DNA of 64,000 bases, from positions 4,712,001-4,776,000 of the forward strand of contig NC_022247.1 in assembly GCF_000463015.1 (NCBI RefSeq), given 5' to 3'. This stretch comes from Variovorax paradoxus B4. GTDB lineage: Bacteria > Pseudomonadota > Gammaproteobacteria > Burkholderiales > Burkholderiaceae_C. Positions 17,625 to 24,305 of the stretch are shown piece after piece. How positions within the stretch are numbered: position 1 is the stretch's first letter; each line of letters opens with the position of its first letter. Below the pieces are notes generated by a model that worked only from the letters and a program-made list of their open reading frames with translations, did no database searches and was not told where the DNA came from. The position numbers and the translations under genes are program-made.

Positions 17625-18410
17625 TCATTCGCCCACCAGCTTTCGGACGTGATAGCGGATGCGTCGCTCGACGTAGGGCTCAAGGTCTGCACGCTCGGCC
17701 ACGCGCTGGCGGCTGATGCGCGACTCGTACATGCCATCACGCACGAACATCAGCACGGGCCGCACGATGAATCCGTCTTGGCCTGTTGCGGCCCAGATGC
17801 CGGGCGCAAGGTGCTGTGTCGGGCCACCCCGAAGATGACCATAGGCCACGAAGAAGCGCACGCCCTCGCGGCCTTTGGTGCCCTTGTGCAGACGGGCCTT
17901 GCGCTTGTCCGTCATGTTGGCCTTGTAGCCCTGCTCGCCCATGGCCTGGAAGTAGGACAGCAGGCGCACGAGAAAGCCGCCGCGCACATTGCCGCGCCCG
18001 TCGTCGCTGCCGGGGAAAGGCGTGTCGGGGATGGCCGTCTGATAGCCGGCAGGCAGGATGCCGATGCGGCGCAGTGCGGCCTCGCTGCGCTTGTCTCTGC
18101 GCGCACCGCCGAACTCTTGCGCCTGCAGGATCTTCTGCGGGTCCACGCCCTTGCCGCCGAAGTAGGTCGGCTCGATGTCCACGCTCAGCCGGTCGGGCGT
18201 GGCCTTGCGCACATAGACGCTCTTGAGGATGTAGGGCGTCGGCCGGTCGAACTGGTCGCGCATCTCGCGCTGCCACTCGCGCCGCGCGAGGAAGCCGCCA
18301 TCGCTGAGCCCATTCGCATAGGCTTGCTTGGCCTGCTGCCCCGACAGCTTGGCAAGCTGCGCCTGCATGCTGGCAAGGCCAGCACCACTGAAGCCTATGG
18401 TCACGCGCAT
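17625..18410 (-). CDS. Conserved phage protein, possible gpZ-like
   Basis: 261 residues from ATG 18410; the start overlaps the stop of the replication gene by ten bases. The sequence starts MRVTIGFSGAGLASMQAQLAKL and has a basic stretch near residue 170. I do not recognise the family with certainty. The N-terminal pattern (helix followed by REWQREMRDQFDRPTPYILKS) resembles lambda gpZ-type and other minor tail proteins. If so, its location upstream of terminase rather than among tail genes is unusual. No membrane segment or signal peptide is visible. Confidence 0.6.
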   Translation of the reverse strand: MRVTIGFSGAGLASMQAQLAKLSGQQAKQAYANGLSDGGFLARREWQREMRDQFDRPTPYILKSVYVRKATPDRLSVDIEPTYFGGKGVDPQKILQAQEFGGARRDKRSEAALRRIGILPAGYQTAIPDTPFPGSDDGRGNVRGGFLVRLLSYFQAMGEQGYKANMTDKRKARLHKGTKGREGVRFFVAYGHLRGGPTQHLAPGIWAATGQDGFIVRPVLMFVRDGMYESRISRQRVAERADLEPYVERRIRYHVRKLVGE

Positions 18411-19324
18411 ACCGCCTCCCCTGCCTGCTCGGCCACACGCCGCACCCTTGCGGTGAAGGCGAGATAGGTTTCGCCGCGCCCCACCGAGAAGGCCGCTTCG
18501 TCCCATGGCGCCAGGCCCAGTGCACGCGCCTTCGCGTCGATGCCGCTGCGCGTCTCGTGCCATGCCCCGGCCGCAGGGCCAGCGTCAGGCGCACGCGGCA
18601 CGTCCCGCCATCGCTCGTTGCGGAGCCAGGTGGCGAACTCGGGCACGAACTCCCCGCCGTCCTTTGTCCACCTCTTGCTAAGCCTTTGGGCCTCGATGGC
18701 CGAGCGCATCGTCTGCTGCAGCGCGGCGGTTGGCGCCATCCGCCGGTATCGGCGTTCGGCCTTCAGCCGGTTGTCGTGGTTCGGGTAGATCGCAAAAAGT
18801 TCATCGAACCCGGTCGCCCCCCCGCCGGGGGGTAGGGGGGATTGGTTCATTGATGGTTCTGAAGATTCGGGTGTCATAGCTGTGACACCCCTCTCGTCTC
18901 CGGTGACACCCCTCTCGTCCGTGGTGACACCCCTCTCGGGCTTCGAGACGGGTGTCAGATTGACACCCGTGTGGATAACTTCAGGTGGGGGCGCGTCATC
19001 GAGGGGTGTCAAATTGACACCCCTCTCAGGAACCGGCACTTCGCCGCCTTCGATCCACTCGGGACAGATGCGGTATTCGTTGGTCACGCCCGGGCGCCCG
19101 GTCGCCGTCTTGACCTGAATCAGCCACCCGGTTGCCACCATCCGGCGGATCTGCCGTTGCACGCTGCTGCGGCTCTGCATGGTCTTGCGGGCCAGCTCAT
19201 CCACCGAGGGCCAGATGCGCCGGCCGTCATCGCTGGCATGGTCGGCCATCGCGAGCGCGAGCAACCGCTCCATGCCGCCCGATGGATAGCGATCAAAGAC
19301 CATCGACATCACTTTGATGCTCAT
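18401..19324 (-). CDS. Phage replication initiator with N-terminal winged helix
   Basis: 307 residues. Residues about 15-90 form a winged helix-turn-helix of the HTH_36 type (WPSVDELARKTMQSRSSVQRQI), common in phage replication proteins that resemble lambda O and RepA-like initiators. A low-complexity linker (about 98-150) is made of repeated ERGVT/GVNLTP units, and these are the translated form of DNA iterons (see origin). The C-terminal part is helical. It follows the CII-like gene after 40 bp and would be transcribed from the Cro-side early promoter. The initiator role is inferred from domain and embedded origin. Confidence 0.8.
   Translation of the reverse strand: MSIKVMSMVFDRYPSGGMERLLALAMADHASDDGRRIWPSVDELARKTMQSRSSVQRQIRRMVATGWLIQVKTATGRPGVTNEYRICPEWIEGGEVPVPERGVNLTPLDDAPPPEVIHTGVNLTPVSKPERGVTTDERGVTGDERGVTAMTPESSEPSMNQSPLPPGGGATGFDELFAIYPNHDNRLKAERRYRRMAPTAALQQTMRSAIEAQRLSKRWTKDGGEFVPEFATWLRNERWRDVPRAPDAGPAAGAWHETRSGIDAKARALGLAPWDEAAFSVGRGETYLAFTARVRRVAEQAGEAVCA
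18869..19027. other. Candidate phage replication origin: iterons and DnaA box inside the initiator gene
   Basis: Eight copies of TGACACCC occur here in both orientations. Three direct copies of TGACACCCCTCTCG start at 18883, 18904 and 18925, exactly 21 bp apart. Inverted pairs occur at 18869/18883, 18950/18961 and 19004/19015. A perfect DnaA box (TTATCCACA on the minus strand, 18970-18978) lies between them. Lambda also keeps its origin iterons inside gene O. Confidence 0.8.
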
Positions 19325-19364
19325 GGCGTCGGGCGCCCTCCCCGGCCAAGTCGATCCGCTGCGC

Positions 19365-19895
19365 TCATGCCTTCGGTTCCTCCCGCATCAGGCCGCGCAG
19401 CATCGCCAGCGAATGGCCGACATTGGCGACCAGCTCCGCCGCGTGGTGCTCCGCCTTGCGCATCTGGTTGCGCGACACGCCGTCCTTGCGGCGCGTCAAT
19501 GCTTCGCCGAGCGCCTGCACGTAGTCGGCGAACGCCATCTGGAGCTGCACAAGGGCATCGAGCGGATCGCCTTCGGAATGCGCCGGCGTGGCCCGGATGC
19601 AGACGTGATCCAGCTCCCCGGCCATGGCGTGCAGGATGCGGTAGTCCCGGCTCTGCCACTGCATCTCGATGGCGTCGCGCAGCGTGAGGTGATGGGTCGT
19701 GTTCTGCGGGTTGACCTTGTGCGTCAACGTGTTGGGGTTGTGTCCCACGCGCTTGGCAAGGGCAACGATGCCGCCCTGATAGCCGTGCGCAGTGTCATAG
19801 GCAGCGACCGCCGCATCGTGGCCACGCAGCTTGTTGGGTACGGGCTCATCGGCGCCATAGCCGTGCGCCGCGTCAATTGAGATATTCGTTCTCAT
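19365..19895 (-). CDS. CII-like phage regulatory protein (CP76 family)
   Basis: 176 residues. The segment VAAYDTAHGYQGGIVALAKR followed by VGHNPNTLTHKVNPQNTTHHLTL and YRILHAMAGEL is the signature of the CP76/phage regulatory CII family, DNA-binding proteins of P2- and lambda-like phages. The C-terminal part (about 105-176) is helical and probably oligomerises. It is encoded between the Cro-like and replication genes, as is cII in lambda. The annotated start overlaps the divergent ORF at 19894 by two bases, so either start may be misplaced. Confidence 0.82.
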   Translation of the reverse strand: MRTNISIDAAHGYGADEPVPNKLRGHDAAVAAYDTAHGYQGGIVALAKRVGHNPNTLTHKVNPQNTTHHLTLRDAIEMQWQSRDYRILHAMAGELDHVCIRATPAHSEGDPLDALVQLQMAFADYVQALGEALTRRKDGVSRNQMRKAEHHAAELVANVGHSLAMLRGLMREEPKA

Positions 19896-20178
19896 GCAAA
19901 CCTCAGAGACTCACGCTCTCCACGCAGCAGCAGCGCCAGGCGCTCCCACGCTCGGCGAGCGCATTGATGCAATTGAAAAGTTCCTTGAGCAGCTTGTGGT
20001 TCTGCTTGAGGTGGAACCGGATTTGAGCCGCGCGAACATCGCGGCATGGCTGGAAATCGTGGGCGCGAGCGCACGCGCCCACGGACTCCAAACGCCGCGG
20101 CAGCAAGCGGCGATGGAGCTGCTGTGCTCGCGCGTGCTGGCGCCTTCGTTCGAGCTGGTGCAATCGTGTTCGCGGTAG
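19894..20178 (+). CDS. Hypothetical small helical protein
   Basis: 94 residues. The segment GERIDAIEKFLEQLVVLLEV with the following RANIAAWLEIVGASARAHGL reads like a genuine helical protein, better than any antisense frame here. I do not recognise a family. It points away from the CII-like gene with the two starts overlapping by two bases, which leaves no room for promoters; one of the starts is probably downstream of that shown. Base composition matches the prophage. Confidence 0.5.
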   Translation: MQTSETHALHAAAAPGAPTLGERIDAIEKFLEQLVVLLEVEPDLSRANIAAWLEIVGASARAHGLQTPRQQAAMELLCSRVLAPSFELVQSCSR

Positions 20179-20274
20179 CGGATCGTCCTCGCGCGATCAA
20201 CCGGTCTTCTACGGATAGGCGACCATGGGAACGACTGCGGGGGACGGGCAGAATGACTGTCGGAGGCAGGACTC

Positions 20275-20487
20275 ATGACATCACTTCCCCGCGTCACCCA
20301 TCCGAAGATCTTCGCTGTCGGAGAGATTCGCATCGGCGTCATCACGTACTTTCCCTTGACGGACGCTCAGGCCGCGAAGATTGCGATGCTCGCGTACCGA
20401 GGCCGCAAGTGGACGAAGAAGGACCAGAAGCAGGTGCACTACCAAGTCTGGATTGGAGATCGCGATGCACTAGCGCTGCTTGGATAG
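20275..20487 (+). CDS. Hypothetical 70-residue protein
   Basis: ATG at 20275 preceded by a GGAGG ribosome binding site with about eight bases spacing, which supports translation. The product has a beta-alpha look (FAVGEIRIGVITYFPLTDAQ, then WTKKDQKQVHYQVWIG). No known motif. It overlaps at its 3' end the antisense ORF 20342-20650, and both sequences look protein-like, so this stretch may hold convergent overlapping genes. Confidence 0.5.
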   Translation: MTSLPRVTHPKIFAVGEIRIGVITYFPLTDAQAAKIAMLAYRGRKWTKKDQKQVHYQVWIGDRDALALLG

Positions 20488-20650
20488 CGCGCGCTTCGTC
20501 CGCGGTCAACCGGAGCCCCCGGCGCCGCTCTGGCGACCTGATCTCTACGTTGCCGTCCTCGTCGATTGAAACCAATAGCGCGAAAGCGGCTGCACCGCTC
20601 GCGGCTCCGCCAGGCCCTCGCCCGGAAGTGCTGGCCAGGGCGTTATCCAA
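20342..20650 (-). CDS. Hypothetical protein, early operon candidate (start uncertain)
   Basis: The frame read from a TTG at 20650, which overlaps the TAA of the preceding minus-strand gene, contains a convincing stretch LLVSIDEDGNVEIRSPERRR followed by LRLTADEARAIQAALVHRD. The C-terminal 40 codons overlap the plus-strand gene at 20275 and look random. The real protein may be shortened by an undetected frameshift or the overlap may be true. No family recognised. It would be transcribed with the Cro-like and CII-like genes. Confidence 0.35.
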   Translation of the reverse strand: MDNALASTSGRGPGGAASGAAAFALLVSIDEDGNVEIRSPERRRGLRLTADEARAIQAALVHRDLQSRLGSAPASGPSSSTCGLGTRASQSSRPERPSREST

Positions 20651-20864
20651 GCGGCCTCCCCAATTCAAGCGATTTGCGCAAGTGGTAGGACGCGTATTCC
20701 GGGTCCTCATGGATGCGGTCATGCTCGGCCAGCAAATCACCGTTCAGGTGGAAAATCTGCAGCACATCACGCCGAGACTCCCCTTCGCCCCGCTGGCATT
20801 GGACGAGTACGACTTTCTCAACCCTGACCGACAGAGGCGGCATTGCACATGGCAACGAACTCAT
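20643..20864 (-). CDS. Hypothetical small protein, early operon
   Basis: 73 residues from ATG 20864 with AAGGAT ten bases upstream. The sequence (RVEKVVLVQCQRGEGESRRD, then LQIFHLNGDLLAEHDRIHED) is balanced and looks like a folded alpha/beta domain. It lies on the same strand as the Cro-like and CII-like genes, in the position where lambda-like phages keep small early regulators. Its start overlaps the divergent ORF at 20849 by 16 bases. No family recognised. Confidence 0.5.
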   Translation of the reverse strand: MSSLPCAMPPLSVRVEKVVLVQCQRGEGESRRDVLQIFHLNGDLLAEHDRIHEDPEYASYHLRKSLELGRPLG

Positions 20865-21157
20865 GGCCCGAGATCCTTTCGACGTGCGATGAAATTGAAC
20901 AGTTGCTCGACGGGGCCGCACCGGTCGCAGATTCGGCGCGCCTCAACCGGATCACCTTCTTGTGCGGACACTTGGGCACCGACTCCTACATCCGGCAGAA
21001 GGCGAATCGCTTGGCATCTCGCGCCGCGATCTATTTCAGTGCTCGACGCCATGCCAGTGAGCAAGGAGGCGCCGCCGGCGTCATGCAGGAGATGCGCTAT
21101 CGGTTGCTCTCGTCCATTCGAGAACAAGCCGACTGGCTCGCACGCAGTCAGAGTTAG
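20849..21157 (+). CDS. Hypothetical helical protein
   Basis: 102 residues from ATG 20849 (MATNSWPEIL). The sequence is helical and balanced (EILSTCDEIEQLLDGAAPV, then MRYRLLSSIREQADWLAR) and is preferred over the antisense frame, which is low in hydrophobic order. No known domain. It points toward the Cro-like gene, which is on the opposite strand, so the two are convergent with a 112-bp gap that holds no other gene. Confidence 0.5.
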   Translation: MATNSWPEILSTCDEIEQLLDGAAPVADSARLNRITFLCGHLGTDSYIRQKANRLASRAAIYFSARRHASEQGGAAGVMQEMRYRLLSSIREQADWLARSQS

Positions 21158-21269
21158 CTCGGGCTGCCTTTTAGCACCGTCGAAAAAGCACTCGACTTCG
21201 TCGGCCACAACGGACGACATCAGCGCCGAGTGCAGTGAGCGGCGCGAAGCGTCGTGGGAGCCGTGCACC

Positions 21270-21533
21270 TTATTCATAGGCGCCCTCCCCGCCAGCCGCC
21301 CGCAACACGCCCCACGCGACATCAGGCCGCAAGTCTTCGCAGCGTACGGCGCGTCCGGTTTCTCGCTCGATCTCGGGGCAGCGCTCAGCGGGCACACGAC
21401 GCTCTCGGCTTTTCCACTGACCTACAGCCGCAGGAGTGACCCCGAGACGATGCGCCAATGCGGTGGCAGAGCCAACGACCGCGATGGCACGCTCGATAGG
21501 AGGGAACGGGGTGGCGGTTTCCATATCCGCCAT
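21270..21533 (-). CDS. Cro-like / YdaS-type DNA-binding protein
   Basis: 87 residues. A helix-turn-helix (SATALAHRLGVTPAAVGQWK, about residues 22-41) followed by RRVPAERCPEIERETG is the hallmark of the YdaS family, Cro-like proteins of lambdoid prophages. The gene is divergent from the CI-like repressor and its ATG is two bases from a 15-bp operator palindrome. It should repress cI transcription and promote the lytic pathway. It heads the minus-strand early operon. Confidence 0.85.
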   Translation of the reverse strand: MADMETATPFPPIERAIAVVGSATALAHRLGVTPAAVGQWKSRERRVPAERCPEIERETGRAVRCEDLRPDVAWGVLRAAGGEGAYE

Positions 21534-21606
21534 CTTAAAGCGTCGCTTTACTTAAAGTCAATCGCTGCTTGTTGCCGTAGTGTCAACTCGCCGGGAAACT
21601 ATAGCA
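21534..21606. promoter_or_regulatory. cI-cro operator region
   Basis: A perfect palindrome TAAAGCGTCGCTTTA lies at 21536-21550, next to the Cro-like start codon; further half-sites occur at 21552-21557 and 21618-21624. A TTGACA hexamer on the minus strand at 21581-21586 is a candidate -35 for the Cro side, but no good -10 is seen at the proper distance. The same palindrome recurs before the rightward operon at 22.3 kb. Confidence 0.7.
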
Positions 21607-21627
21607 ATGCTTAAGGATAAAGCGACC

Positions 21628-22278
21628 ATGACACCGGCCCAGCAAACGCTCGCGTCCAATTTCACTCGCGCCCTAGCTGAATCCGGCGTTGCGCCGAAGG
21701 CAATAGCCGAAGCTCGCGGCATCACAGAGCAAGCCGTAAGTAACTGGAAACGTACCGGCAAGATCGCTCGCGAACACTTGCCCACGATTGCCCAGTTGAC
21801 AGGCTGGTCAGTGGAAAGACTGCTTGGAGGCGCGCATGATGATCCGCAGCCAGAGTTCGCTGGGATGGCAAAGATCGCTCGCCGCGTGCCCGTGGTGGGC
21901 ACAGCCAAAATGGGTGACAACGGCTACTTCGAAGACTTCTCATGGGTGCCTGGCGCAGGCGACGGGCACATCGAAATCCAGACCCAAGACCCAAACGCTT
22001 ACTGCCTCCGCGTGAGGGGTATGAGCATGCACCCGGCAATTCGAGACGGTTGGTACGTACTGATCGAACCGAACGGACAGCCGAGAGAAGGCGAGTACGT
22101 GCTGCTGAAGCTTCGCGACGGCAAGAAGATGGTTAAGGAGTTGCTGTTTCGCCGCCCCGGCTCAATCCAAGTTATGTCGGTGAACGGGGAAGAACGATTC
22201 ACAGTTGATCTTGAAGACCTCGAAGACATGCAACCTGTTGGTGCGGTCGTCTCACCGAGCAAATGGAGCCCTGACTAA
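21628..22278 (+). CDS. CI-like repressor, S24 family
   Basis: 216 residues from ATG 21628, chosen because AAGGA lies ten bases upstream; ATG 21607 and GTG 21580 are longer alternatives. Residues 10-45 are a helix-turn-helix (PKAIAEARGITEQAVSNWK). Residues about 85-216 are an S24/LexA-type self-cleavage domain with Ser133 (GMSMHP) and Lys170 (KKMVKELLF). The linker has no obvious Ala-Gly or Cys-Gly cleavage site, so the cut position is unclear. It should maintain lysogeny by binding the TAAAGC-type palindromes on both sides of its gene and be inactivated by RecA during SOS. Confidence 0.9.
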   Translation: MTPAQQTLASNFTRALAESGVAPKAIAEARGITEQAVSNWKRTGKIAREHLPTIAQLTGWSVERLLGGAHDDPQPEFAGMAKIARRVPVVGTAKMGDNGYFEDFSWVPGAGDGHIEIQTQDPNAYCLRVRGMSMHPAIRDGWYVLIEPNGQPREGEYVLLKLRDGKKMVKELLFRRPGSIQVMSVNGEERFTVDLEDLEDMQPVGAVVSPSKWSPD

Positions 22279-22321
22279 GGTTCAACTGTCCCCTTGGGCG
22301 CCGGCCAGTGCCGGCAGTGCC

Positions 22322-22371
22322 GCTTTATTTTAAAGCTACGCTTGACGAATAAAGCAAAGCGATGCTTTAAT
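22322..22371 (+). promoter_or_regulatory. Promoter with three overlapping repressor operators
   Basis: A promoter TTGACG (22342-22347), 18-bp spacer, TTTAAT (22366-22371) precedes the rightward operon. Operator-like palindromes cover it: GCTTTATTTTAAAGC (22322-22336), TAAAGCTACGCTTGA (22331-22345, 12 of 15 bases as in the cI-cro site) and CAAAGCGATGCTTTA (22355-22369, also 12 of 15). Binding would block both promoter elements, as at lambda PL. Confidence 0.75.
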
Positions 22372-22397
22372 TTGTCCATCTCAACACGGAGATGGAC

Positions 22398-22652
22398 ATG
22401 GATCTCACTGGACACAAGCACCCCCCACGGGCGACACATCGCCTCTCTCAGATCTCAGCCACCAAGGCTGACAACGAGCGTCGCTATCGCTGCAGCTACA
22501 CGCCGCGCGACGCCCTCGGCCACCTGAATCCTTCGGACACCGGCGCGGCCCCCTTCGTGCAATTCCGCGCGGCCAATGCGACCGCAGCGCTCGACATCGC
22601 CCGCCGCATCACCGGATGTCCGGTGATCGAAGCGACTCGCATCGAGGGTTGA
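22398..22652 (+). CDS. Hypothetical protein, first gene of the rightward early operon
   Basis: 84 residues. ATG 22398 is preferred over 22392 because GGAG lies six bases before it but directly abuts the earlier ATG. The C-terminal half (AAPFVQFRAANATAALDIAR) resembles small phage proteins with a beta-alpha fold, but I cannot name the family. It is the first gene after the repressor-controlled promoter and is followed five bases later by the next gene. Confidence 0.65.
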   Translation: MDLTGHKHPPRATHRLSQISATKADNERRYRCSYTPRDALGHLNPSDTGAAPFVQFRAANATAALDIARRITGCPVIEATRIEG

Positions 22653-22656
22653 CCCC

Positions 22657-23007
22657 GTGGCCCGCGCTCAAATCAATCACGCCACCGACAGCCGCGCCGC
22701 ATCGCGCCACGCGGCCACCAGTTCGGCGCGCGTGGACATCTGGATTCGCACCATCGGCCGCCGCCGCCAGGCGTTCTATCGCTGCAGCGCCGCAGGCGTC
22801 GCGAACTGGCAAGCCATGGGCGTGCCACTCGCCAATAAGGCACTGAAGCTCGGCAGCATCAGCTTGCCCGGCATTTCTGACGCGACCGTCACCGCCTACA
22901 TGGAGGACGCACCCGCACATCCGATGGCGGCCGAGTTCGGCGACCGCGCACGCGCGCTCAACAGCGAAATCGACTCGCTCAACCTCTCGGCGCGGGGTGC
23001 GGCATGA
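22657..23007 (+). CDS. Hypothetical protein
   Basis: 116 residues with a GTG start at 22657. The start is basic and Ala-rich; the middle (RRRQAFYRCSAAGVANWQAM) and end (GDRARALNSEIDSLNLSARG) are helical. No recognisable domain. Its TGA overlaps the ATG of the next gene by four bases, which implies translational coupling in an operon. Confidence 0.6.
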   Translation: MARAQINHATDSRAASRHAATSSARVDIWIRTIGRRRQAFYRCSAAGVANWQAMGVPLANKALKLGSISLPGISDATVTAYMEDAPAHPMAAEFGDRARALNSEIDSLNLSARGAA

Positions 23008-23198
23008 CCGCGGCATTCAAAGCGAGCCCTCTCAGCATCGCCGAGACGAAGGCGAACTTGGCGGCAGCGCAAGCAGCCGCAGCCATCGCGCAGGCCATCG
23101 CTGCCTACCAAGCAGCCGGCTATGGCTCTCTCGTGACTCAGCCGCTCCATGAGGCTCTGGCGCACGTCAATCACTCGATCCGCGAGGTGAAGTCGTGA
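23004..23198 (+). CDS. Hypothetical small Ala-rich helical protein
   Basis: 64 residues, ATG overlapping the previous stop by four bases and the next GTG start overlapping its own stop likewise. The sequence is almost one Ala-rich helix (AETKANLAAAQAAAAIAQAI) followed by a polar helix. No family recognised. Confidence 0.55.
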   Translation: MTAAFKASPLSIAETKANLAAAQAAAAIAQAIAAYQAAGYGSLVTQPLHEALAHVNHSIREVKS

Positions 23199-23701
23199 GC
23201 GCGTCGAATGAAGAAATCGGCGCGCTCCTGCGGAGGGCTGACGCCCTCAAAGACCAAGACGGCGCCTCGGAATCGGTGCGAGCGTTTTGGCGCGGCTACG
23301 CCAAGGGCCTGCGCGATTTGCTTTCGGGCGGCGGTAAGAAGGCAGCGGCGAAGGACTCAGCCGCCCAACACTGCGCGAGCATGCGCCAAAGTGCAAACGC
23401 CGCTCTGCCCATAGACGGCCATCGTCTCGCCGCTGCGGACATGCCTGAGTTCGTGACCGCCGAGGACGTAGAGATCGCCGATTACCTCATCGTCGATTTC
23501 AAGGTCAACGCTGTCCAACAGCTCGAACACGACGAGTTGATCGCTCTCGTCCCGCACGACAAACAGGCCGTTCCTGCGGTTGATGTCCACAATGTTTCCG
23601 CGTGCCATGAGTCCTCCGGAGTTGTCGCGGAGAGTATGGCGCAAGGGCATACCGCCGCGGCCGAGCCTGAGAGCGTGAAGGGCACCGGAGGCGCCGCGTG
23701 A
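23195..23701 (+). CDS. Hypothetical protein, apparently interrupted by an antisense gene
   Basis: 168 residues, GTG start at 23195, TGA overlapping the GTG start of the next gene. The first about 50 residues (MSASNEEIGALLRRADALKD and the following FWRGYAKGLRDLLSGGG) look like a genuine helical phage protein. From about residue 55 to 140 the frame is simply the antisense of a convincing minus-strand gene (23357-23608) and has an unnatural look. The simplest explanation is a short gene whose frame was extended when a small cassette entered. Confidence 0.4.
   Translation: MSASNEEIGALLRRADALKDQDGASESVRAFWRGYAKGLRDLLSGGGKKAAAKDSAAQHCASMRQSANAALPIDGHRLAAADMPEFVTAEDVEIADYLIVDFKVNAVQQLEHDELIALVPHDKQAVPAVDVHNVSACHESSGVVAESMAQGHTAAAEPESVKGTGGAA
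23357..23608 (-). CDS. Small beta-rich conserved protein, nested antisense
   Basis: 83 residues from ATG 23608, preceded by GGAGG with a five-base spacing. The sequence MARGNIVDINRRNGLFVVRD and following LVVFELLDSVDLEIDDEVIG is an alternating beta pattern like that of small OB-fold or KOW-like proteins which occur scattered across proteobacteria. Function is unknown to me. It lies entirely inside, and antisense to, an ORF of the rightward operon, which is unusual for a phage operon. Confidence 0.65.
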   Translation of the reverse strand: MARGNIVDINRRNGLFVVRDESDQLVVFELLDSVDLEIDDEVIGDLYVLGGHELRHVRSGETMAVYGQSGVCTLAHARAVLGG

Positions 23702-23970
23702 CGTTCCTCTTCCGCTGCCCCGAATGCCGCACGCGCCGCCGCGATCACGGCCTGTTCTCGCAGCACCTGCGCGCGACCGGCCACCGGCTGTGCCGGTGCG
23801 GCGGCTACCACTACGAGCACCGCCCAGGTTCGCCATTCTGCGAGCGCAATCCCATGAGCGCGGCCCTGCTCGCGAGCCGTTACGGCGCCTCTGACGAAGA
23901 GGTGACCGACATCGCGCTCGAAATCGTTCTGACCACGCGCAGGCGCACTGCCCTGCACTGCCCGTTCTGA
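23698..23970 (+). CDS. Small zinc-finger-like phage protein
   Basis: 90 residues with a GTG start overlapping the upstream TGA. Metal ligands are visible at Cys7, Cys10, His23, His29, Cys32, Cys34 and Cys48, enough for one C2H2-like and one further zinc site. The C-terminal part (MSAALLASRYGASDEEVTDIALEIV region) is helical. Small zinc proteins of this kind are common in phage early operons as DNA- or host-factor-binding proteins; the target is unknown. Confidence 0.65.
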   Translation: MTFLFRCPECRTRRRDHGLFSQHLRATGHRLCRCGGYHYEHRPGSPFCERNPMSAALLASRYGASDEEVTDIALEIVLTTRRRTALHCPF

Positions 23971-23979
23971 AAGGCCGGC

Positions 23980-24141
23980 ATGCGCTCGACCTCATTCCAA
24001 GAAACCGGCGTTGGCCTCATGAGGACATCGCCCGTCAAGCCCATCCCGGGCTTCCTCGCGACCGCTGCCGCGCTGGCGGTCTTCATCGTCCTGCCCATCG
24101 CGCTTGCCGCGATGTGTGTCTACGGCTGGAGCACACCATGA
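23980..24141 (+). CDS. Small single-pass membrane protein
   Basis: 53 residues from ATG 23980. One clear membrane helix spans about residues 25-48 (FLATAAALAVFIVLPIALAA). The N-terminal part is short and polar. The stop overlaps the next ATG by four bases. In temperate phages such proteins in early operons can act in superinfection exclusion or as lysis modulators, but nothing here allows a choice. Confidence 0.55.
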   Translation: MRSTSFQETGVGLMRTSPVKPIPGFLATAAALAVFIVLPIALAAMCVYGWSTP

Positions 24142-24305
24142 TCGTGATCGTTTCCCCTCGCCCGCGGCGCCCCAAGCAGCCGCAACAAACCGGCCCCATC
24201 GGTGGCCTCACCGACAGCCGCTTTCAGTACACGCCGAGCGTCGCCACCGACATCCGCAAGACTTTCAAGCGCATCCGTGCCGAGCAGCGAGGTGCGCAGG
24301 CATGA
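24138..24305 (+). CDS. Small basic hypothetical protein
   Basis: 55 residues starting MIVIVSPRPRRPKQPQQTGP at ATG 24138, overlapping both neighbours' stop or start by four bases. It is Pro/Arg-rich at the N-terminus and ends in a basic helix (TDIRKTFKRIRAEQRG), which suggests nucleic acid binding. No family recognised. Confidence 0.5.
   Translation: MIVIVSPRPRRPKQPQQTGPIGGLTDSRFQYTPSVATDIRKTFKRIRAEQRGAQA

Noticed and set aside
18869..19027. 21-bp spaced repeats considered as CRISPR or tandem protein repeat only
   Set aside because: No spacers; the presence of inverted copies and a DnaA box favours iterons of an origin.
20861..21397. Minus-strand frame of 178 codons between the Cro-like gene and the small early genes
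   Set aside because: Mostly antisense of the better plus-strand ORF at 20849-21157 and lacking ordered hydrophobic pattern.
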